DNA of 64,000 nucleotides from Sulfuricurvum sp. GTDB lineage: Bacteria > Campylobacterota > Campylobacteria > Campylobacterales > Sulfurimonadaceae. Of this stretch, positions 8,259 through 15,183 are shown piece after piece. Made by a program: the position numbers and the translations under genes. The stretch's first letter is position 1. The number at the start of each line of letters is the position of its first letter. The notes beneath the pieces were generated by a model. It did no database searches. It saw only the letters and a list, made by a program, of their open reading frames with translations, and was not told where the DNA came from. The stretch covers positions 85,241-149,240 of the forward strand of contig JAUYUB010000018.1 of assembly GCA_030692765.1 (NCBI GenBank). Direction: 5' to 3'.

Positions 8259-9629
8259 TTATCTTTGTATCGCGTCACTCTCTTTTACCCATAAGTTTTC
8301 TCCCTCACCAACCCCTTGAAAGACGCGATTAACAAAATATCCTGTGATATGGACCCATCCGTTGCCGGCACTGCTCCCAGTAAAAGAACGGCGTGCTTCC
8401 CAGGTATCAATTACTCGCCCGTTTGGAGCGTTGAAAATAGATCCATTATTGGCCATACGATATACGCCAGATGATTTTTTAGAACTGCTGGATGTAGTTT
8501 CTACCGCCACAGGGGCTTTTTTAACTGCCGGTGCCACAATCGCTTTAGCAACACTACGTTTTGATGTAAATGCAACTGGAGCCAAAGGTGGAAGTGGCTC
8601 CATAGCCCCTTTTCGTTTTACTGTTGTTTTAGCTAAATCATGTGTAAGTTTAAGATTCAACGTTTTTGCCCGCTCTAACTCCAATGCCAGCTTATCCATT
8701 TTACGTCGGGTGTTTTCATCAACGATCGGTTTTTCCACTATGACTGTTTTAGTCACCACTTTTTCTATTGGGCGATCTTTATAAACAACTTTTTCGACCA
8801 CTTTTTCTTTGGGTATCGGACGGTCTTTGTAAACTACTTTTTCCTGTGTCACAATACGGTCTTTATAGACCACTTTTTCGACTACTTTTTCTTTTTGTGT
8901 CGGACGATCTTTGTAAACAACTTTTTCGATCACTTTTTCAACAGGACGGTCTTTATAGACGATTATTTGCTTCGTTACTATACGGTCTTTGTATATCACA
9001 GAAGGCTGCTGTATCGGTGTTTTAGGAGGTGGACTTCGTAACTGAGTAATGACTGAATTGGCAGCATTCAATTGCAATTGCAGCGCCTTTATTTTTTCTG
9101 TCGGCTCAACAACCCTGGTTACTATTTTTTCAGTAGTTGAGACTTTTGCAGGCTGTCCTTGTAGTTTGCTAAGGTCCGCTTTGGCTACCATTAGCTCTTG
9201 ACGCATCTTCACTATCGATGAACTTCCGCCTCTGAGTTCCTTTTGTGCAAGCGCAAGCTCACTCTTGACCGTTACCAATGCTTTTTTTAGCATTTCACGT
9301 TCTTGCCCAGTAACATTTTGTGTATGCAATTGAGCTATAAGGCTTTTATTACGGGCATTGGTCTCACGAAAGGAACGATCACGTAAAAGCATTGTCTGTT
9401 CAAGACTCTTGATCACTCCATTTTTTCGATTGATTTCGATTAAAAGTTTTTTATTTTTATCACCATATTGTGCCAATATTTTCGAATCAGACCCTTTTAT
9501 ATCTTGACTCGCACGACATTCTTCATATCTTTGACGCAAGTTACTCACTTCTTGCAATATAGACTGAGGATCTCCGCCAGCCCCCATAAGGATACTTATT
9601 GTGCATAAAGAGAGTAAAATAATTTTCAA
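8259..9629 (-). CDS. Secreted coiled-coil protein with VxYKDR repeats and SH3-like C-terminus
   Basis: 456 residues, no recognised name. Residues 1-19 form a signal peptide ending in a small-residue stretch. A polar coiled-coil region runs to about 205. A low-complexity block of six V-x-Y-K-D-R repeats separated by Val/Glu/Lys spacers fills about 205-305, and a second short helix follows. The last ~65 residues (VYRMAN to ESDAIQR) resemble a small beta-rich SH3-type domain with conserved Gly and Trp. Start is TTG, overlapping the trmA stop (TTGA). Downstream of fliP and trmA in an operon-like string; the role may be in the envelope or periplasm. Codon pattern of the repeats suggests recent tandem duplication. 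Confidence 0.75.
   Translation of the reverse strand: MKIILLSLCTISILMGAGGDPQSILQEVSNLRQRYEECRASQDIKGSDSKILAQYGDKNKKLLIEINRKNGVIKSLEQTMLLRDRSFRETNARNKSLIAQLHTQNVTGQEREMLKKALVTVKSELALAQKELRGGSSSIVKMRQELMVAKADLSKLQGQPAKVSTTEKIVTRVVEPTEKIKALQLQLNAANSVITQLRSPPPKTPIQQPSVIYKDRIVTKQIIVYKDRPVEKVIEKVVYKDRPTQKEKVVEKVVYKDRIVTQEKVVYKDRPIPKEKVVEKVVYKDRPIEKVVTKTVIVEKPIVDENTRRKMDKLALELERAKTLNLKLTHDLAKTTVKRKGAMEPLPPLAPVAFTSKRSVAKAIVAPAVKKAPVAVETTSSSSKKSSGVYRMANNGSIFNAPNGRVIDTWEARRSFTGSSAGNGWVHITGYFVNRVFQGVGEGENLWVKESDAIQR
8735..9001 (-). repeat. Coding repeats (VxYKDR units)
   Basis: Six imperfect copies of a segment encoding V-x-Y-K-D-R, each followed by a Val/Glu/Lys-rich spacer of variable length, inside the secreted coiled-coil gene. 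The DNA copies share the core TCTTTATA/TCTTTGTAAAC on the plus strand. Unit spacing alternates between roughly 24 and 51 bases, so this is degenerate repeat expansion, not a CRISPR array. Confidence 0.8.
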
Positions 9630-10741
9630 GACAAGACCTTTCGGGTAAGTTTTACCCCTACTTCTAAATGATGTGTATAGGGAAACTGATCAAATAATGC
9701 CATAGATTCTATTGTATGTGTAGCACTAAGAAGTTCAAGGTCTCGCAGAAGTGTCTCAGGATTACATGAAATGTACAGAAGATTATCAAAACGGCTTGCG
9801 AAAGTACACGGCTCTTCACCTAAACCGCTGCGAGGAGGATCCACAAATAGTGTCTTCAACTCATAATCACTGAAATTTTCACCATTAATACGTTTATAGA
9901 CTCTTGTCTGATCCAGTGCCTGGGTAAAATCTTCCGCACTTAAGCGGACAAAATGGATATTCTCAACTTGGTTTAGTTCCATATTGCGTTTTGCAGCAAC
10001 GATAGAAGGTTTTGAGATCTCTGTTGCTAACACACGGTTAAATTTTGCGGCAAAAGGGATCGTAAAATTCCCCGCACCACAATACAGTTCAAGTAGATCT
10101 CCACCAATGTTGTCGAATTGAAAGAGTGACCACTCAATCATCTTTTCATTAACCTGTGTATTAGGCTGCGTAAAACTGTTTTCTATATGGACATAACGAT
10201 AATCTCTATCCCCTATTCTCAGTGTCTCAGTCACATAATCCTGAGAAAGGATGAGTTTTTGTTTGCGGCTGCGTCCGATGATATGAATGCCCAGTTTTGC
10301 AGCAATTGCCTTGGCCGTTTCCTGCCACTGCTCATCCAATGCTCGGTGATACAATAAACTGGCCACCACTTCCCCTGCTTGGGTAGAGAGAAAATCGATA
10401 CCAAAGAGCTTATGCTCGATCTTCGCATCACATATGGCATCCAGCAAAGGGGTCATGACGTTGGCAATGGGTTGTGAGACGATCGAGCAACTGTTAATCT
10501 TTACCGAACCTTGCTTGTCCATACGACTCATTGCATACGATACGGTCCCCTCATCATGATAGATCTTGAACTCACTTCGATAGCGGTAACGTTCTTGTTG
10601 CGAAGCAAACAGATCGATCTTTCCCTGATAATAGGGAGCAAAACTTTCCATGATCGAAGTGCTTTTAACATTCAGCTGTTCATCGTATCCACTCTCATAA
10701 ATACGGCAGCTGCCGCATACTCCAAAATATTCACACTGCAT
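9626..10741 (-). CDS. trmA: tRNA (uracil-5-)-methyltransferase TrmA
   Basis: 371 residues from the ATG at 10741, which follows an AAGGG ribosome binding site; a longer reading back to 10792 would run into fliP. It makes ribothymidine at position 54 of tRNA. Visible features are the Cys-rich opening CEYFGVCGSC, the SAM-binding ELYCGAGNFTIPFA, DPPRSGLG, and the catalytic-cysteine motif SCNPETL. The variant fits TrmA better than RlmD, as no TRAM domain or full 4Fe-4S set is seen. It lies 8 bases downstream of fliP. Confidence 0.88.
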   Translation of the reverse strand: MQCEYFGVCGSCRIYESGYDEQLNVKSTSIMESFAPYYQGKIDLFASQQERYRYRSEFKIYHDEGTVSYAMSRMDKQGSVKINSCSIVSQPIANVMTPLLDAICDAKIEHKLFGIDFLSTQAGEVVASLLYHRALDEQWQETAKAIAAKLGIHIIGRSRKQKLILSQDYVTETLRIGDRDYRYVHIENSFTQPNTQVNEKMIEWSLFQFDNIGGDLLELYCGAGNFTIPFAAKFNRVLATEISKPSIVAAKRNMELNQVENIHFVRLSAEDFTQALDQTRVYKRINGENFSDYELKTLFVDPPRSGLGEEPCTFASRFDNLLYISCNPETLLRDLELLSATHTIESMALFDQFPYTHHLEVGVKLTRKVLS

Positions 10742-10749
10742 ACGTACCC

Positions 10750-11484
10750 TTACTTGACGCTGGCGATCAGGTTGCCGATGAGAAGATTCCACCCATCGAC
10801 CATAATAAAGACCAAAATTTTAAACGGCATCGAGATCATAACGGGCGGTAACATCATCATACCCATAGACATCAAGATGGAAGCAACAACCATATCAATG
10901 ACCAAAAATGGCAAGAAGAGCAAAAACCCAATCTCAAAAGCCGTTTTTAGCTCACTGATGACGAAGGCTGGAATAACGATTGTAAGTGGCACTTCTTTGA
11001 TCGATTGAGGGTTTTGCATATGCCGGATACGCAAGAACAAGGCTAGATCTTTTTCTCTCGTATTGCGCACCATGAAGTTTTTAAACGGATCAGTTGTCTT
11101 TTCAAAAGCTTCGTCGTAGGAGATAAGATTCTCACTGTACGGTTTTATCCCCTCATCATACGCTTTGGTAGCAACGGGTTCCATCACAAATATCGTGAGA
11201 ATAAGCGCCAACATGACCAAAAGCTGCGTAGGTGGGACTTGCTGTGTTCCCAATGCCTGACGCAAAAATCCAAATACGATAACAAATCGGGTAAACGTGG
11301 TCATTACAAGGACCAAACTCGGTGCTAAGAACAACACGGTGAGCATCATCAAAACATTGAGTGAACTGACCATCTGAGCGGGAGTATCAGGAGAGGCTAA
11401 GTTGAAGCTCATGCTTGGAACAGGGTTACTGGCCGCAAAAACTGTAGCGCCCATCCAAAGCATAACAATTAATAAACGAGCCAA
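10750..11484 (-). CDS. fliP: Flagellar biosynthesis protein FliP
   Basis: 244 residues. FliP forms, with FliQ and FliR, the core export gate of the flagellar type III secretion apparatus in the inner membrane. The start is TTG behind a strong AGGGGTGG ribosome binding site. An N-terminal signal peptide (cleaved after ...VFAAS) precedes about four membrane segments. The family motifs FTRFVIVFGFLRQALGTQQ, PPTQLL, and the C-terminal MGMMMLPPVMISMPFK/MVDGW are intact (stated in parts). It is the first gene of fliP-trmA-coiled-coil protein; no other flagellar gene is nearby. Confidence 0.96.
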   Translation of the reverse strand: MARLLIVMLWMGATVFAASNPVPSMSFNLASPDTPAQMVSSLNVLMMLTVLFLAPSLVLVMTTFTRFVIVFGFLRQALGTQQVPPTQLLVMLALILTIFVMEPVATKAYDEGIKPYSENLISYDEAFEKTTDPFKNFMVRNTREKDLALFLRIRHMQNPQSIKEVPLTIVIPAFVISELKTAFEIGFLLFLPFLVIDMVVASILMSMGMMMLPPVMISMPFKILVFIMVDGWNLLIGNLIASVK

Positions 11485-11516
11485 ATAACCACCCCTGAAA
11501 GTCTTTTAAGTAGGCG

Positions 11517-11522
11517 ATAATA
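11517..11522 (-). promoter_or_regulatory. Probable -10 box for fliP
   Basis: TATTAT preceded by TGTGG (extended -10 type TGnTATTAT-like) on the minus strand, 33 bases before the fliP start. It would give a leader of about 25 bases that includes the strong ribosome binding site. No -35 element is obvious, as usual in Campylobacterota. Confidence 0.4.
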
Positions 11523-11629
11523 CCACAAAGTATGTGTAGTTCTCGATTAAATGAGAGAGATTTTTTTTAATTTTTTATCATCTGTTTTAAAATTGGCTTA
11601 AAATCCCTTTTTGAGTACTTTTGTGAATA

Positions 11630-11896
11630 TCATGCTTCCAGTCGAATTTTTCCTGTAGCGTATTGATGCACTAACGAGGAAATAATCGTTTGATAAGGGA
11701 TACCAGTTTCCTGAGCTTTATTTTTGATAATAGTCACATCTCCGAGACTGAGACGGATTGTAATATTTTTTGATTTAGACAAATACTCTTTTGAAGCTTT
11801 ACGAGCCAATGCAATCTCTTCATCAGCATCTACGCTTCGTACAAGCTCATCATTTTCTATAGCGTTTAAAATCGCCATTTCTTCTGTATCAAACAT
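11630..11896 (-). CDS. CopG/BrnA-like antitoxin
   Basis: 88 residues. The C-terminal half (about 44-85) is a ribbon-helix-helix-like domain with the recurrent CopG-antitoxin wording ITIRLS ... IKNKAQETGIPYQTIISS. The acidic N-terminal half probably wraps the toxin. It is encoded directly downstream of the toxin and overlaps it by 8 bases, the reverse of the common antitoxin-first order but usual for BrnT/BrnA-like modules. It probably represses the operon at the palindrome at 12181-12195. Exact family assignment is from motif memory. Confidence 0.8.
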   Translation of the reverse strand: MFDTEEMAILNAIENDELVRSVDADEEIALARKASKEYLSKSKNITIRLSLGDVTIIKNKAQETGIPYQTIISSLVHQYATGKIRLEA

Positions 11897-12164
11897 TATT
11901 ATCTCCTTTGTACATTTTTTTAGCTTTTCGGCTTGGGATGATTGTCTTCAAAAATATCCCTTCATCATTGCGAATAAATGGAACGAGATAGACATAACCC
12001 AATGCTTCAACAACATAGATTTTTTGTTCAGGATAGTTAGCTTGATCTGGATGATCATAGACATCCAAAACTTTCCCAGAATCCATGGCTGAAATGATTT
12101 CTTCAAATCCAATTCCTCTGTTTTGTTTGAGGAGGTCATTTTTCTCTTTTCCATAGGTAATCAA
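11889..12164 (-). CDS. BrnT-like toxin of a type II toxin-antitoxin pair
   Basis: 91 residues. It has the compact beta-rich pattern of BrnT-like RNase toxins, with a central KIYVVEALGYVYLVPF strand pair and the C-terminal LKTIIPSRKAKKMY motif (Lys/Arg in the presumed active site). The start is TTG with AAAGG six bases upstream; the only ATG near it is in another frame. Free toxin would cleave RNA and stop growth; bound to its antitoxin it is silent and autorepressive. The pair sits in an accessory strip between fliP and glmU. Confidence 0.75.
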   Translation of the reverse strand: MITYGKEKNDLLKQNRGIGFEEIISAMDSGKVLDVYDHPDQANYPEQKIYVVEALGYVYLVPFIRNDEGIFLKTIIPSRKAKKMYKGDNNV

Positions 12165-12180
12165 AACAAACCTTTATAAT

Positions 12181-12195
12181 ATACATACAATGTAT
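12181..12195 (-). promoter_or_regulatory. Perfect palindrome, likely toxin-antitoxin operator
   Basis: ATACAT-ACA-ATGTAT is a perfect inverted repeat just 17 bases before the toxin start and within the AT-rich promoter (TATAAT-like boxes on both sides). Such a dyad is where the antitoxin ribbon-helix-helix dimer would bind for autorepression. Binding is inferred. Confidence 0.5.
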
Positions 12196-12315
12196 TATAT
12201 ACCAATTCAAATAAAGTAAAGATGATTTTTTATGAATAAAAAATATAGCTAAATAAAACTTGTTTAAAAATATGTTTAGGTATGATCTCTGGATTTTTCT
12301 ACTAAAGGCATTAGT

Positions 12316-12481
12316 GTGATCAAAAAAATACTCTTAGTTTTATTGTATGCATTCCCACTCAGAGAGTGGGAACGAGAGAATGGGAGTAGCGTATTCAGCC
12401 GACATTACCAAAGTCGCAACTCAGTTTGATTCGTTTATGGCCGAGTGGTCGGGAAATAATTTTAAAAGAATGGGTGTGTAG
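12316..12481 (+). pseudogene. Remnant of a small secreted-protein gene interrupted by a REP hairpin
   Basis: A GTG at 12316 opens a signal-peptide-like segment (IKKILLVLLYAFP) that runs straight into the REP hairpin. Beyond the hairpin a different frame reads from ATG 12380: MGVAYSADITKVATQF, then DSFMAEWSGNNFKRMGV, to TAG at 12479-12481. The two parts in different frames on either side of the REP look like one gene broken by the insertion. The original family is unknown. Together with the operator, this fills the 321-base gap between the toxin and the next intact gene. Confidence 0.4.
12345..12378 (+). repeat. REP element copy 1
   Basis: Shared sequence GTATGCATTCCCACTC followed by GAGTGGGAACGAGAG. 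The perfect 8-bp stem TTCCCACT (12352-12359) pairs with AGTGGGAA (12365-12372) around a 5-base loop. It matches the copies at 13138 and 13751, and is in the same orientation as the latter. Confidence 0.8.
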
Positions 12482-12484
12482 TTT

Positions 12485-13117
12485 ATGGAAAATAAAAACA
12501 AAGTATTTAAATTACCAAAAGATAGAGAAGGTTATATACAAAGTCTGATTTTTCTCGTTGCAGCAAGTTTGATAATGCTTTATGCAATTATCAATGGATG
12601 GAATGGAACTATATTGGATAAATTGGCGGTTTTTTTATTTGGTGTAGTTCCTATAATTGTTATGCATGACAAAATACATCAATTGATTTCAATTAATTCA
12701 ATTGAAATCAATGAAGATGAGTTATTAACAAAAAAATATACTTCAGTAGTAGCTTCATCTAAAATAGCTGATCTTGCAACAAAGATAAGCATAGGAATAG
12801 ATGGCGCGATTGAAAGGTCATTTTATAATTTATTAAATAATCAGAAACTGTTTACATACAAAGAAAAAGACATGGGAAGAGAAGAATCAAGTTTATTTTT
12901 AGAGCAATTAAGTTTACTTGCACATTGTGATTTGGACTTATTATCTGAATCAACACATGGGCAGGTTATTCCAGTAAGTAATAATAATAATTCGCAAAAA
13001 GCAGTAGAGATGAATGCAGAGTATGTGTATAAAAAAGTGGCTTTTAATCAATGGAGTTGGATTTTAATTCCAGCAGTTGTTTTATTAATAATTTTTACTT
13101 TAATTGTAATTAAATAG
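12485..13117 (+). CDS. Membrane protein of unknown function
   Basis: 210 residues, no family recognised. Three hydrophobic segments: about 19-38, 46-63 and, at the extreme C-terminus, 189-208. The middle part (65-185) is polar and helical and would lie on one side of the membrane. It is visibly more AT-rich than the neighbouring housekeeping genes, consistent with acquisition. It lies between two REP elements and just upstream of the RAYT gene, so it could be REP-island cargo, but nothing ties it functionally to the transposase. Confidence 0.6.
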   Translation: MENKNKVFKLPKDREGYIQSLIFLVAASLIMLYAIINGWNGTILDKLAVFLFGVVPIIVMHDKIHQLISINSIEINEDELLTKKYTSVVASSKIADLATKISIGIDGAIERSFYNLLNNQKLFTYKEKDMGREESSLFLEQLSLLAHCDLDLLSESTHGQVIPVSNNNNSQKAVEMNAEYVYKKVAFNQWSWILIPAVVLLIIFTLIVIK

Positions 13118-13137
13118 GAGACTCTAATATGTCATCA

Positions 13138-13170
13138 CTCGTTCCCACTCTCCTGAGTGGGAATGCATAC
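13138..13170 (-). repeat. REP element copy 2 (inverted)
   Basis: The 9-bp stem TTCCCACTC (13142-13150) / GAGTGGGAA (13155-13163) has a TCCT loop. Read on the minus strand it carries the same flanks (GTATGCATTCCCACTC ... GTGGGAACGAG) as copies 1 and 3, so it faces the opposite way to copy 3 across the RAYT gene. It lies 40 bases before that gene's ATG. Confidence 0.8.
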
Positions 13171-13209
13171 AATATAAGTACTCACATTTAGAAGAGCAAG
13201 GAAAACCAG

Positions 13210-13743
13210 ATGGGTAGAAGCAGATATAAAATACACGAACCAACTTTTCCTCATTTTGTTACATGTACAGTATTGCATTGGATACCGATTTTTACCCGTA
13301 TTGAAACGACAGAGATTATCTTCAACTCTCTAAAATATCTTCAAGAACATCATAACTTCAAACTCTATGCGTATGTTATTCTCGAAAATCATCTGCACAT
13401 GGTTGCACAAAGTGATGATTTGTCTAAAAGTATGGAGAGTTTTAAAAAATACACTGCTAGACAGATCATCGATTTACTCAAATCACGAAACGTCACCACT
13501 ATCCTCGATCAACTTGCTTTTTATAAAAAAGCACACAAAGAAGACCGAGAGTATCAGTTATGGCAAGAGGGGATAGCACCCAAACTTATCCAAAGTGATA
13601 CCATGATGATAGAAAGAATCAACTATATCCACCTAAATCCGGTTAAACGAGGATATGTTGATGAAGCAAAACATTGGCGGTATAGCAGTGCAAGGGATTA
13701 TGAAGAGAATGTTGGATTGATTGACGTGGAACGCTTTTGGTGA
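13210..13743 (+). CDS. REP-associated tyrosine transposase (RAYT)
   Basis: 177 residues, normal for RAYTs, the single-copy domesticated relatives of IS200/IS605 TnpA. The HUH motif is seen as NHLHMVAQ near residue 60, the likely catalytic Tyr lies in KKYTARQI near residue 80, and the family signature YIHLNPVKRGY plus WRYSSARDY closes the protein. RAYTs cut and rejoin single-stranded REP hairpins and disperse them. The gene is framed by matching REP hairpins in inverted orientation (13138 and 13751), a classic REPtron. All key residues appear intact, so it may be active. Confidence 0.93.
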   Translation: MGRSRYKIHEPTFPHFVTCTVLHWIPIFTRIETTEIIFNSLKYLQEHHNFKLYAYVILENHLHMVAQSDDLSKSMESFKKYTARQIIDLLKSRNVTTILDQLAFYKKAHKEDREYQLWQEGIAPKLIQSDTMMIERINYIHLNPVKRGYVDEAKHWRYSSARDYEENVGLIDVERFW

Positions 13744-13750
13744 TTTGTAT

Positions 13751-13806
13751 GTATGCATTCCCACTCATGAGAGTGGGAATGAGAGGAGGAGAGTGGAAAC
13801 GAGAGG
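13751..13806 (+). repeat. REP element copy 3 with degenerate half-copy
   Basis: The perfect 10-bp stem ATTCCCACTC (13757-13766) / GAGTGGGAAT (13771-13780) has an ATGA loop and the same GTATGC 5' flank as copy 1. A degenerate right half (GAGAGTGGAAACGAGAGG) follows at about 13788-13806. It lies 7 bases after the RAYT stop and upstream of glmU. Confidence 0.8.
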
Positions 13807-13878
13807 GAACTACATACCTTATTCTATGAATTATCAAAAATCTGCTAAAATTACAATAATTTACTCATAGGAGCCCTT

Positions 13879-15183
13879 ATGTCCCACTCTCTTTCCATTG
13901 TCATCCTTGCTGCAGGAAAAGGGAGTCGGATGAAATCGCCCAAAGCGAAAGTCCTTCATGAGATTTGCGGGCGTGAAATGCTGTATTACAGTATCAAAGC
14001 AGCGCGCGCTTTGAGTGATGACATCATTGTTGTGGTTGCACATCAAAAAGATGCTGTTATCGCTGCTATGAATAAACATTTTGACAACCTCACGTTTGTC
14101 ACCCAAGACACCGACAACTTCCCAGGTACGGGCGGTGCAATGATGGAGGTCAAACCAAAGCATGAAAATGTTCTTGTCCTCAATGGAGATATGCCACTCA
14201 TCACCCAACACTCTGTGAGTGAATTTATGAAAAGTGACAGCGACATTGTGATGTCGGTAATCGAACTTGAAAACTCTAGTGGATACGGGCGTGTGGTGAT
14301 CGAAAACGGTCATGTAGTGCGTATCGTCGAGGAAAAAGACGCCACTGATGCCGAAAAGGCTATTCTCACGGTTAACGCGGGTGTTTATGCATTTAAACGT
14401 CATGTTTTAGAAACCTATTTACCAAAACTCTCCAATGCTAATGCGCAAAGCGAATACTACCTCACAGACGTCATTGCTATGGCACGTAACGATGGTTTGG
14501 AAATCTCGCCGCTGATTGTTGAAGAAGTGGAGTTTAAAGGGGTTAATTCCAAATTCGATCTTTCAACTGCCGAGATCATAATGATGGATAGAATCCGACG
14601 TACATGGATGGATGCAGGGGTTATCATGCAGCTTCCTGAAACGATCTATATCGAAGAAGGGGTTCGTTTCGAGGGAGAATCCATCATTGAAAACGGTGTA
14701 CGTCTCTGCGGTAACAGCCTCATCATAAACTCTCATATCAAAGCACATAGTGTTATCGAAGATTCTACGGTTCAGGACTCTGATGTCGGTCCACTGGCGC
14801 ATCTGCGCCCATTAAGTGTTTTGAAAAATACCCATGTCGGAAATTTTGTCGAAGTTAAAAAATCAACACTTACCGGTGTTAAAGCAGGACACTTAAGCTA
14901 TATAGGCGATGCTACTATCGATGAGGGAACCAACATCGGTGCGGGAACCATCACCTGCAACTACGATGGTGTCAAAAAATATCAAACAATCATCGGTAAA
15001 AATGTCTTTATAGGAAGCGACTCACAGCTCGTTGCACCCATAGAGATTTCTGACAATGTCATGATCGCAGCAGGAACAACAGTCACCTCAGGCAAATACG
15101 AAAGTGATGTGTTGATCCTCAGCCGTACACCCGTTCGCAAAGTAGCCGGCTTCTTTACAAAATTCTTTGGAAAAGGGAAGTAA
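13879..15183 (+). CDS. glmU: Bifunctional UDP-GlcNAc pyrophosphorylase / glucosamine-1-phosphate acetyltransferase
   Basis: 434 residues, the usual Campylobacterota length. It acetylates glucosamine-1-phosphate and uridylylates the product to UDP-GlcNAc, precursor of peptidoglycan and lipid A. The N-terminal nucleotidyltransferase domain has LAAGKGSRMKS and LNGDMPLI; a linker follows; from about residue 240 the left-handed beta-helix of hexapeptide repeats carries the acetyltransferase (HLRPLSVLKNT, GAGTITCNYDG). A short GAG-rich ribosome binding site (ATAGGAG) precedes the ATG. It heads a compact run of six overlapping genes ending with truA. Confidence 0.96.
   Translation: MSHSLSIVILAAGKGSRMKSPKAKVLHEICGREMLYYSIKAARALSDDIIVVVAHQKDAVIAAMNKHFDNLTFVTQDTDNFPGTGGAMMEVKPKHENVLVLNGDMPLITQHSVSEFMKSDSDIVMSVIELENSSGYGRVVIENGHVVRIVEEKDATDAEKAILTVNAGVYAFKRHVLETYLPKLSNANAQSEYYLTDVIAMARNDGLEISPLIVEEVEFKGVNSKFDLSTAEIIMMDRIRRTWMDAGVIMQLPETIYIEEGVRFEGESIIENGVRLCGNSLIINSHIKAHSVIEDSTVQDSDVGPLAHLRPLSVLKNTHVGNFVEVKKSTLTGVKAGHLSYIGDATIDEGTNIGAGTITCNYDGVKKYQTIIGKNVFIGSDSQLVAPIEISDNVMIAAGTTVTSGKYESDVLILSRTPVRKVAGFFTKFFGKGK

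Noticed and set aside
8735..9001. Regular repeats that could suggest a CRISPR array
   Set aside because: Units are in frame inside a protein gene, differ in spacing and sequence, and have no spacers of constant length.
10742..10792. Extended start of trmA
   Set aside because: The extra residues are the fliP end in another frame; ATG 10741 has a ribosome binding site and gives the usual family opening.
12161..12485. tRNA or small RNA in the longest gap
   Set aside because: No cloverleaf or T-loop sequence was seen; the gap is explained by operator, gene remnant and REP. No tRNA or rRNA was found in the whole window.
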